This document shows, piece by piece, positions 1 through 7,067 of a stretch of DNA of 12,118 nt (its first letter is position 1; each line of letters begins with the position of its first letter). The notes below the pieces were generated by a model, which worked only from the letters and a program-made list of their open reading frames with translations, had not been told where the DNA came from and ran no database searches. Position numbers and translations under genes: made by a program. The stretch is taken from contig SDWK01000773.1 of NCBI GenBank assembly GCA_004195335.1, positions 1 to 12,118 of the forward strand, given 5' to 3'. Origin of the DNA: Shewanella sp. (lineage in GTDB: Bacteria > Pseudomonadota > Gammaproteobacteria > Enterobacterales > Shewanellaceae).

Positions 1-540
1 GCTATAACCCTCATAATCGCTTCCTTTTCGGTGAATGCCTCCCAGGAGTTGCATCGGGATGCTAAAGGTTTGGTTAAACAGTTTGGCTCCACTCTGAAGC
101 CTCAGCTTATACAAGCGATGCAGCAAGGAGGACCGCTAAATGCTGTCGATGTCTGTGCGATTAAGGCGCCTCAAATAGCCCGGGAGCTCTCCGAACAATC
201 TGGGTGGAATATTCGCAGAGTCAGTTTGAAAAATCGGAATGCCAATGCCGTTACTGATGTTTGGGAGCGAAAAGTATTACAGGAGTTTGAGTTGCAACTC
301 GCTAAAGGTAAACCGGCGCAAGAGTTAGAATATGAGGAGCTTGTTGACGGGGAATATCGTTTTATGAAGGCACAGATCACCACTCCTTTATGCCTTAAAT
401 GTCATGGCAGCAATCTTGCCCAACCCCTGCAGGATAAGATTAAGATGCACTACCCTAATGATCTGGCCCTAGGTTATGGCAGTGGCGAAATTCGAGGGGC
501 ATTCAGTCTTTCTTTCAAACTGGTGCCGACTCAACAGTGA
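1..540 (+). CDS. Periplasmic DUF3365 (Tll0287-like) haem-binding protein, 5' end missing
   Basis: The reading frame is open from the first base, and its first codons encode a hydrophobic stretch (AITLIIASFSVNA) that looks like the end of a Sec signal peptide, probably cut just after the alanine. The true start is therefore upstream of the window and the GTG at 31 is internal. The mature part matches the DUF3365 domain: an N-terminal helix, a VDVCAIKAPQIA segment, an NxxN region (KNRNANAVTDVWE) and a C-terminal CLKCH motif at 391-405, the classic CxxCH site for covalent c-type haem. DUF3365 domains often form the sensing part of receptors, but here the domain stands alone with no kinase or cyclase output, so a soluble periplasmic cytochrome or redox/ligand-binding role is inferred. 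Its last 26 bp overlap the convergent NRDE gene. Confidence 0.85.
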   Translation, partial: AITLIIASFSVNASQELHRDAKGLVKQFGSTLKPQLIQAMQQGGPLNAVDVCAIKAPQIARELSEQSGWNIRRVSLKNRNANAVTDVWERKVLQEFELQLAKGKPAQELEYEELVDGEYRFMKAQITTPLCLKCHGSNLAQPLQDKIKMHYPNDLALGYGSGEIRGAFSLSFKLVPTQQ

Positions 541-1282
541 ACACTTGGCGGCCAAGATTTCTGCCTTTACCGTCATACCTGACTTCGATGAAGCGAGTTT
601 TGCCCTGATTGTCTTGTAATACGATGCTGGTGGAGCGGGTGCCGTATTCTTCATGGCGAATGAATATTGCAGAGAGGAGTCGCTCCCATTCGACATCGAT
701 GCCAGTTTGTGGAAGGTCAACATCGCTAGCTCGGGTCTCATCTTTCATGATATTGATCAGCGCTTCAATATCGGGTTGTGCCGATTCGCTGATCAACTTT
801 TCCAGTGACTGGGTTCCCCGTGCCATCTTGGGCCAGATGTCGTCCAATGCTCCATTGCTGATAGAGTGAAAACCAGAGGTTAACCGGGTTAGCTCTTTTT
901 CGGCGCTGTTAAAACAGTACAGCTCTTTTGCATGACCGAAGATTAAGTTAAAAGGGTTATAGTTTTCACTGTGCTCTCTAAGCCAGCTGACCGTGAGCGG
1001 CTCGTGCCGTTTGAGCGCTTTGACAATCAATTCGCCACGACTTCTCATATTACTCTTTTGTCTCATGGGATCGCGTAAGTTAGTCAAGGCCGAAAAGTCA
1101 CCTTCCTTGTTGATCCCGAGCCAACTGCCACCGGCTTCAAGATCTTTTCCCGCTAACAACTCTTTGTCGGTTTGCCAGAAATGCGCTGGTTCGGTGGGGC
1201 GGTGATGAAACTCATCCCTGTTCGCACAGACAATCAATGGGTACTCAGGATGTTGGTTCAGAGCTATGAAGAGAATGCACAT
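515..1282 (-). CDS. NRDE (TANGO2-like) family protein
   Basis: A 255-residue cytosolic protein with the full N-terminal signature of the NRDE/TANGO2 family: Met1-Cys2 at the start, CANRDEF with N21-R22-D23-E24, then GGSWLGINKEGDFSALTNLRDP. In this family Cys2 follows the initiator Met, which suggests an Ntn-hydrolase-like fold; the biochemical activity of bacterial members is not established, and eukaryotic TANGO2 has been linked to haem and lipid handling. Length is normal for the family (about 250-270). The ATG start is favoured because Cys2 must directly follow it. The Shine-Dalgarno is weak. The stop lies inside the last codons of the convergent DUF3365 gene. A possible functional link to that haem protein is speculation from position only, since the genes are on opposite strands. 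Confidence 0.87.
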   Translation of the reverse strand: MCILFIALNQHPEYPLIVCANRDEFHHRPTEPAHFWQTDKELLAGKDLEAGGSWLGINKEGDFSALTNLRDPMRQKSNMRSRGELIVKALKRHEPLTVSWLREHSENYNPFNLIFGHAKELYCFNSAEKELTRLTSGFHSISNGALDDIWPKMARGTQSLEKLISESAQPDIEALINIMKDETRASDVDLPQTGIDVEWERLLSAIFIRHEEYGTRSTSIVLQDNQGKTRFIEVRYDGKGRNLGRQVFTVESAPV

Positions 1283-1301
1283 AGGAGCTCAAACTTATTG
1301 G

Positions 1302-1331
1302 ACTATATTCTGAATCTAAACCGTATTTGAA
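1302..1331 (-). promoter_or_regulatory. Possible sigma-70 promoter for the NRDE gene
   Basis: On the minus strand a TTCAAA (-35-like, at 1326-1331) and a TATAGT (-10-like, at 1302-1307) are separated by 18 bp and lie about 20 bp upstream of the NRDE start codon. TATAGT differs from the consensus -10 at one position and TTCAAA from the -35 at two. Matches of this quality arise by chance in AT-rich intergenic DNA, so the call is tentative. Confidence 0.35.
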
Positions 1332-1373
1332 ATTATTACCATTAACTTGGGGGAGATAAGGTAAAGAAAGCCA

Positions 1374-1395
1374 CGAGTATCGAGTTTCGAGCGAG
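1374..1395 (-). repeat. Short degenerate heptamer repeat, inverted relative to the 1553-1692 tract
   Basis: Three consecutive 7-bp units CGAGTAT, CGAGTTT and CGAGCGA followed by G. Read on the minus strand the first two are ATACTCG and AAACTCG, the same ACTCG-cored heptamer as the perfect array at 1588-1640 but in the opposite orientation. It sits 11 bp outside the left edge of structured repeat copy A, so that copy is bracketed by the same heptamer type facing both ways. Confidence 0.55.
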
Positions 1396-1406
1396 ATAAA
1401 ATCCAA

Positions 1407-1544
1407 AGCTGGTCTATGATGTTCCATACATCATTCGACATTTCCTCCACTGACCCATAAGGATATGGGAAATGCCTTTAAAGCGTATGGAACGCTTAAG
1501 GCCGTGGAGGTCAGATCCCGGCTAAAAGCATCGCCGGGATGACG
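1407..1544 (+). repeat. Structured interspersed repeat, copy A (138 bp)
   Basis: This 138-bp segment recurs nearly unchanged at 4124-4312 in the same orientation; apart from a 51-bp insertion there, I count only about five base differences. It has no plausible reading frame but folds strongly on paper. GTTCCATAC pairs with GTATGGAAC as a 9-bp outer stem. Inside it, CATTT pairs with AAATG and CCCATA with TATGGG around an AGGA loop. A separate 3' hairpin pairs TCCCGGC with GCCGGGA around a 10-nt loop. CCTCCAC at 1444-1450 is also complementary to GTGGAGG at 1504-1510, which would compete with or cross the first hairpin. It resembles a non-autonomous MITE/REP-like element rather than a gene. Both ends are defined only by where the two copies stop matching. 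Confidence 0.85.
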
Positions 1545-1552
1545 AATCAATT

Positions 1553-1692
1553 TGTTGCTTGCTACTTGTTATTCCTCTTTCAACATTAACTCGCAACTCG
1601 CAACTCGCAACTCGCAACTCGCAACTCGCAACTCGCAACTTTCTCTGCTCTGTCTTGAGCTTACAACTTAAAACTTTCGACTTAAAACTATC
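1553..1692 (+). repeat. Heptanucleotide-periodic tract with perfect (AACTCGC)n core
   Basis: The core at 1588-1640 is seven perfect tandem copies of AACTCGC plus AACT. The 7-bp register continues beyond it. To the right, the in-phase units at 1637, 1665, 1672, 1679 and 1686 read AACTTTC, AACTTAA, AACTTTC, GACTTAA and AACTATC, separated by weaker units. To the left, units such as TGTTGCT, TGCTACT and TGTTATT keep the same phase with a different sequence. In total about 20 heptamers fill 140 bp and end 6 bp from the stop codon of the convergent-facing ZIP-like gene. The perfect core suggests recent slippage expansion; the flanks look like older decayed units. No coding role is visible. Confidence 0.85.
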
Positions 1693-1698
1693 TTAGCC

Positions 1699-3228
1699 CT
1701 AATGCTTGTGCTCATGGGAGTGATCATGCGCTTTAGGCTTTAATAACATGATCCTCGCCATAAACTTTCTTGGACCTAAGCGTAATAAGCTCGCGGCAAA
1801 CAGAGTGGCCAGAATGATCAGCGATACTGTGTTTATCGGGTCTGCAAGCGTCATCATGGCATGCCATTGAGGCTGCACCATGGCCGTTATTAGTGAACAG
1901 ATAAGTACTAAGGCGACGACTAAGGCTCTGAGTGTCCAGTTCATCAACTTTAATTGAGCCAGGTTGAAGACTGGTGCGGCGATCAAGGCCACCATTACCG
2001 CAGGCATACTCCAGCCACTATAGGCCAGTGACAATGCCAGAACGGCGCCACCTAAGTTACAAAAGCGCATCGGTAAAAACAACACGAGTAACACGGCAAC
2101 TTGAATTGCCGGATTAGCCAAGGGGACTGCCGGGTGACCAATTAAATTGGCCAGAATCAGGCTCAACAGTATCCAGGGGGCACTCCTGTCCACGAGATGG
2201 GCGAAGCCAAAACGCCAAGGGGATGTTGGCAAAGAGGGATGTGGGTCGGTAGGTTCAACCTTGGTCAGTGTCAGTAGTGTCCCTAGTATCGAGAGGCCGA
2301 TCAGCTGACACAGGGCAATAACTGGGCCGAGCAAAAGTGTCGTAATAATCAAGGCTTCCGGGCCGGCTAAGCGCTGTAACCACCTTTGACCCAGATCCTT
2401 ATTTTGTGGAGATAAACCGAAATTGTATCTAATGGCCGCAACCGTATAGCTGAGCAGTAATACAGGAGCAAGCATAAGCATCCACTCAACTAGTTGCTCT
2501 GCGCCTTGACTGTGATCGTGATGTTCGTGGCCGCCAGAGTCCATCATTAACAATACAAACAGTAAGCCGATACCGAGTAGGCTGCCGATCCCTGCATGGT
2601 ATTCGTATTTGCCTTGTTTATCTTCATGGTGCTGGCCATGGGGCTGATGCAGGACAACATGAAGAATCGAGCCTGTGACAAAGGCTTGCAAATAAACGGT
2701 ATTATCTAAGCTCAAATGCGCGAGTAGCTGCTCACCGGCAAAGTATCCAACGCTGGTCAGCAACATCATGCCACCCAGTACGACCATAGCCCAGCGCGCG
2801 CCCACTTGTGGTTTTAACAGCCACCAAATGGCTAAACCCACAGGGAGTCGATGAAGTATGATGCCTAAGGCCAGTAGAATTGAGTTTTCATCTTGCTGAG
2901 CCAGTACCATTGCACCACCGTCGGTGATGGTGTGCAGCAGTAGACCGCTAATGCCGAGAATAAGCGTTAAATTATGGGTGACTTCAGAATATCGATGGAA
3001 GAGTCGTTCACTGGCGGTGGGTCCCCACAGACCAATGATGACAAAAATAATGGCAAGAAACCCGCCATGCTCCAGAAGTTCGGGTAAAATATGAACCAGC
3101 ACTAAGCCGCCTAAGGAGACGAATATAAATCCATCCAGGCCTTTCTGGAGTCCATTCTCTGCTGAGAAAAAGCGATAGAAAATAGGACCTAACAACAGTG
3201 CGATACAACTGGCTAAAAGATAGAGCAT
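1699..3228 (-). CDS. His-rich ZIP-like / permease-like integral membrane protein
   Basis: A 509-residue very hydrophobic protein, likely a metal transporter of the inner membrane. The N-terminal half (about 1-225) resembles ZIP transporters: VHILPEL (H46, P49, E50) as in ZIP TM2, LLHTITDGG (H99, D103, G104) at the place of the TM4 HNxxDG motif, and LHRLPVG (H126, P129) at the TM5 HExPHE position. The usual Glu and second His of TM5 are absent, so metal coordination is altered. Three His-rich stretches (HQPHGQHH near 194-201, HEHHDH near 234-239, and the C-terminal HDHSHEHKH) would bind Zn or similar ions. The C-terminal half (about 250-480) is a second set of membrane helices; RFCNLGGAVLALSLAYSGW followed by a small-residue-rich helix (389-422) recalls DUF318/ArsP-type permeases. 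ZIP proteins are usually 250-350 residues, so this is about 200 longer. Substrate and direction are unknown. Upstream sits an extended -10 promoter. Confidence 0.72.
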   Translation of the reverse strand: MLYLLASCIALLLGPIFYRFFSAENGLQKGLDGFIFVSLGGLVLVHILPELLEHGGFLAIIFVIIGLWGPTASERLFHRYSEVTHNLTLILGISGLLLHTITDGGAMVLAQQDENSILLALGIILHRLPVGLAIWWLLKPQVGARWAMVVLGGMMLLTSVGYFAGEQLLAHLSLDNTVYLQAFVTGSILHVVLHQPHGQHHEDKQGKYEYHAGIGSLLGIGLLFVLLMMDSGGHEHHDHSQGAEQLVEWMLMLAPVLLLSYTVAAIRYNFGLSPQNKDLGQRWLQRLAGPEALIITTLLLGPVIALCQLIGLSILGTLLTLTKVEPTDPHPSLPTSPWRFGFAHLVDRSAPWILLSLILANLIGHPAVPLANPAIQVAVLLVLFLPMRFCNLGGAVLALSLAYSGWSMPAVMVALIAAPVFNLAQLKLMNWTLRALVVALVLICSLITAMVQPQWHAMMTLADPINTVSLIILATLFAASLLRLGPRKFMARIMLLKPKAHDHSHEHKH

Positions 3229-3264
3229 GATTTCTTAAGAGGAGGCCTTGGAAAAACGACACAT

Positions 3265-3273
3265 AGTATACCA
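3265..3273 (-). promoter_or_regulatory. Extended -10 promoter for the ZIP-like gene
   Basis: On the minus strand TGGTATACT occurs 37 bp upstream of the ATG. It combines an extended TGn element with TATACT, one mismatch from the consensus -10. No good -35 is present at 17 bp, which is usual for extended -10 promoters. Transcription would begin roughly 30 bases before the start codon. I see no clear Zur-like palindrome overlapping it. Confidence 0.45.
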
Positions 3274-3465
3274 GTCTTGAGATGAATAAGTAGAATTTAC
3301 ACACAGAACAAAAAATCGACTCGCCTGGAGTGAACTTTGAGCTTTGTCATAAGGATATGTTGCTGGTTTTTGTGAGTTGTGCCCGACGGTGAGATTTGTC
3401 TATGGAAGTGTTTGTAAAAGGTTATAGAATGTGGGGCATATTAGTCTTCTCACTAAGCTTATTTT

Positions 3466-4071
3466 ATGGATGTTTTTTCCGCCGCAGTGATGCTGTTTCT
3501 CATCATGGATCCCTTGGGGAACCTCCCCATTTTCGCTTCCATATTACGTCATATAGAGCCGAAAAAACGCCGTCGGGTACTGATCCGAGAGCTGATATTT
3601 GCCCTCGTGATTATGCTGTTATTCCTATTTGCCGGTGAAGCGATTCTTAGTTTCTTAAACTTAAGGTCTGAATCGGTGAGCATTGCCGGTGGTATTATTC
3701 TGTTCCTTATTGCCATCAGAATGATCTTTCCTCAGCCCGGTGGTGTCGTTGGATTGGCGGCGGGTGAAGAGCCTTTTATCGTACCTATGGCCATCCCCTT
3801 GATGGCCGGCCCCTCAGTATTGGCTGCGCTGATTTTACTGGCACATACCGACAGTTCTCGGATGATGGATTGGACCATAGCGTTACTGGCTGCGTGGGGG
3901 GCGAGTGCCGTCATTTTGCTCTTCTATAAAGTCTTCACTAAGGTACTTGGAGAAAAAGGTCTTACGGCGGTTGAACGCCTAATGGGTATGGTGCTGGTGA
4001 TGATTTCGGTGCAGATGTTCCTCGATGGCATTGCAAGCTATATGCTCCATATGGGAGAGGTCGTCCAGTAA
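3466..4071 (+). CDS. yhgN: MarC/YhgN-family (NAAT-type) inner-membrane protein
   Basis: A 201-residue membrane protein with about six hydrophobic helices. It closely resembles E. coli YhgN (197 residues) as I recall it: LIMDPLGNLPIF near the N terminus, EPKKRRR in the first cytoplasmic loop, SIAGGIILFLIAIRMIFP in the third helix, GEEPFIVPMAIPLMAGPS in the re-entrant middle region, and LGEKGLTAVERLMGMVLVMI plus QMFLDGI at the end. The two halves have the pseudo-repeat expected of MarC proteins. The family was once linked to multiple antibiotic resistance, a claim later withdrawn; some relatives are described as neutral amino-acid transporters, so the substrate here is uncertain. The ATG at 3466 has only a weak Shine-Dalgarno (TAAG), but it gives the family's N terminus. 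The 237 bp between it and the divergent ZIP-like gene hold no other gene. A REP-like hairpin follows the stop. Confidence 0.93.
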   Translation: MDVFSAAVMLFLIMDPLGNLPIFASILRHIEPKKRRRVLIRELIFALVIMLLFLFAGEAILSFLNLRSESVSIAGGIILFLIAIRMIFPQPGGVVGLAAGEEPFIVPMAIPLMAGPSVLAALILLAHTDSSRMMDWTIALLAAWGASAVILLFYKVFTKVLGEKGLTAVERLMGMVLVMISVQMFLDGIASYMLHMGEVVQ

Positions 4072-4084
4072 GCTGAACTACATC

Positions 4085-4107
4085 GTAGGAGCGGCTTTAG
4101 CCGCGAA
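4085..4107 (+). repeat. REP-like hairpin after yhgN
   Basis: A GTAGGA lead is followed by a perfect 6-bp stem GCGGCT / AGCCGC (4091-4096 and 4099-4104) closed by only two T residues, then GAA. The arrangement, GTAGGAG plus a GC-rich palindrome plus GCGAA, strongly resembles the REP palindromes scattered through Pseudomonas and Shewanella intergenic regions. It lies 13 bp past the yhgN stop codon and could stabilise the 3' end of that transcript. There is no T run, so it is not a canonical terminator. Confidence 0.6.
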
Positions 4108-4123
4108 TGTTTCAGATTACAAG

Positions 4124-4312
4124 AGCTGGTCAATGATGTTCCATAAATCATTCGATATTTCCTCCACTGACCCATAAGGGTATGGGAAATGCCTTTAAAG
4201 CGTATGGAACACTTAAGGCCGTGGAGGTCTACCCAACTGGTTCCAGACCAGTTTTGGCATTCCCTCCATCCGTGGAGGTCAGATCCCGGCTAAAAGCATC
4301 GCCGGGATGACG
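4124..4312 (+). repeat. Structured interspersed repeat, copy B (189 bp with 51-bp insertion)
   Basis: Same element as copy A at 1407-1544, same orientation. The first part (4124-4229) and the last part (4281-4312) align with copy A without gaps. Between them lies a 51-bp insertion at about 4230-4280 that ends in CCGTGGAGGTC, an 11-bp direct duplication of the sequence just before it. The insertion carries its own hairpins: AACTGGT / ACCAGTT around TCCAG, and CCTCCA / TGGAGG around TCCG. The outer stem of copy A is reduced by one pair here (GTTCCATAA against GTATGGAAC), while the CCCATA/TATGGG hairpin and the TCCCGGC/GCCGGGA hairpin are intact. Together with the REP-like hairpin, this copy accounts for most of the 322-bp gap between yhgN and the GH63 gene. 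Confidence 0.85.
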
Positions 4313-4344
4313 GAGTGAGCATCATCTCTTGCAACAAGAAGGGC

Positions 4345-4373
4345 TTGTCGACATAATCTGAATATTGTATTCA
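4345..4373 (+). promoter_or_regulatory. Possible sigma-70 promoter for the GH63 gene
   Basis: TTGTCG (4345-4350) and TATTCA (4368-4373) are separated by exactly 17 bp, each matching four of six consensus bases. Transcription would start about 4380, leaving a leader of only about 14 bases before the ATG and no evident Shine-Dalgarno. The correct spacing is the main support. Confidence 0.35.
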
Positions 4374-4390
4374 ATTTTACTTTTGGTTAG

Positions 4391-6550
<2,160 letters not shown>

Positions 6551-6586
6551 GATTAACATGATCAGTGTTATTTCCCTGAACTCCCC

Positions 6587-6659
6587 ATCCGGTATACGGT
6601 ATCGAGGATAAAACGATCAATTTTGGTGGGTTAAGCGCAAAGCTAGGTAAATACCGGAT
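6587..6659. repeat. Spaced 9-bp inverted repeat between the GH63 gene and the lipoprotein gene
   Basis: ATCCGGTAT at 6587-6595 is perfectly complementary to ATACCGGAT at 6651-6659, with 55 bp between. Transcribed, it could close a long stem-loop; as DNA it could be a pair of half-sites. It lies in the 182-bp gap after the GH63 stop and ends 73 bp before the lipoprotein start. There is no T run, so it is not a standard terminator, and no other strong signal is visible in this gap. Confidence 0.4.
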
Positions 6660-6732
6660 AAATGTCGACGATAAGCTGTGAAACCTCCCCCGAGGCTGTT
6701 ACAGTTTTGTGAGTTAATGTTTTGGGTATGCC

Positions 6733-7056
6733 ATGAAAACCGTCCTATTTTTACTTGCCTCCATCATTTCAGCAGCCCTGTTGTCAGGTCTACTTACGGC
6801 TTGCTCTTCGGGGCTAACCGATGCCGATTCTGGCTCTGAGAAGATGCTTGCCGCTCCTCCCTATAACAATCAGCAACAGATATCCCCTTGTGGATCCATG
6901 CCGCCCATTAAAGATAGGTCTAAACTTAAACAAAGCTTGCTGGATCGAGGGCTGATAAAAGAAGAGATGAGCCCCGAAGAGGCAGACAGAGTCGTTGCCC
7001 AATACATCAGTAAAAGACAGCAAGCCTTCGAGCATTGCCCGAAGAAGAGAAAGTGA
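6733..7056 (+). CDS. Small outer-membrane-type lipoprotein, unknown function
   Basis: A 107-residue protein with a clear lipoprotein signal: Lys2, a hydrophobic stretch, and lipobox LTAC with lipidated Cys24. Ser at +2 predicts outer-membrane sorting. The mature part is about 84 residues: a disordered start, a short Pro-rich region (SPCGSMPPIKD), then a predicted helical, charged C-terminal half (roughly 62-95) ending in HCPKKRK. Two further cysteines, C53 and C102, could form a disulfide in the periplasm. I do not recognise a family. The stop is 11 bp from the start of the M6 protease and the protease's Shine-Dalgarno lies right after it, so the two genes are almost certainly cotranscribed and perhaps translationally coupled. 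A role in export, anchoring or folding of the protease is a guess from that position. Confidence 0.8.
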   Translation: MKTVLFLLASIISAALLSGLLTACSSGLTDADSGSEKMLAAPPYNNQQQISPCGSMPPIKDRSKLKQSLLDRGLIKEEMSPEEADRVVAQYISKRQQAFEHCPKKRK

Positions 7057-7062
7057 GGAAGG
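7056..7062 (+). promoter_or_regulatory. Ribosome binding site deciding the M6 protease start
   Basis: AGGAAGG begins at the last base of the lipoprotein stop codon and stands 5 bases before ATG at 7068. That ATG gives a proper signal peptide n-region (MNRKNG). The alternative TTG at 7035 lies inside the upstream gene, lacks such a site, and would put a charged PEEEKVRKVK segment before the signal peptide. Confidence 0.75.
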
Positions 7063-7067
7063 TTAAA

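Noticed and set aside
31..540. GTG at 31 as the true start of the DUF3365 gene
   Set aside because: The frame is open upstream to base 1 and encodes the hydrophobic part of a signal peptide, so the gene begins outside the window.
1245..1427. 60-residue minus-strand reading frame upstream of the NRDE gene
   Set aside because: It overlaps the NRDE start and copy A of the repeat, has no ribosome site and no recognisable protein features.
1588..1640. CRISPR array
   Set aside because: The unit is 7 bp with no spacers; it is a simple tandem repeat, and no cas gene is near.
3348..3359. CATAAGGATATG shared with the central hairpin of copy A, as a third partial copy of the element
   Set aside because: Only 12 bases match and the flanks do not pair or resemble the element, so chance or a short remnant cannot be told apart.
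3396..3638. 80-residue plus-strand frame overlapping the yhgN start
   Set aside because: It overlaps a well-identified gene in another frame; the overlapping part is simply yhgN read out of phase.
1407..4312. Composite transposon formed by the two repeat copies
   Set aside because: No transposase lies within or beside the copies, no target-site duplication is evident at their outer edges, and the enclosed genes look like normal chromosomal genes.
7035..7067. TTG at 7035 as the M6 protease start
   Set aside because: It lies inside the lipoprotein gene, has no ribosome site, and would add a charged segment before a good signal peptide starting at ATG 7068.
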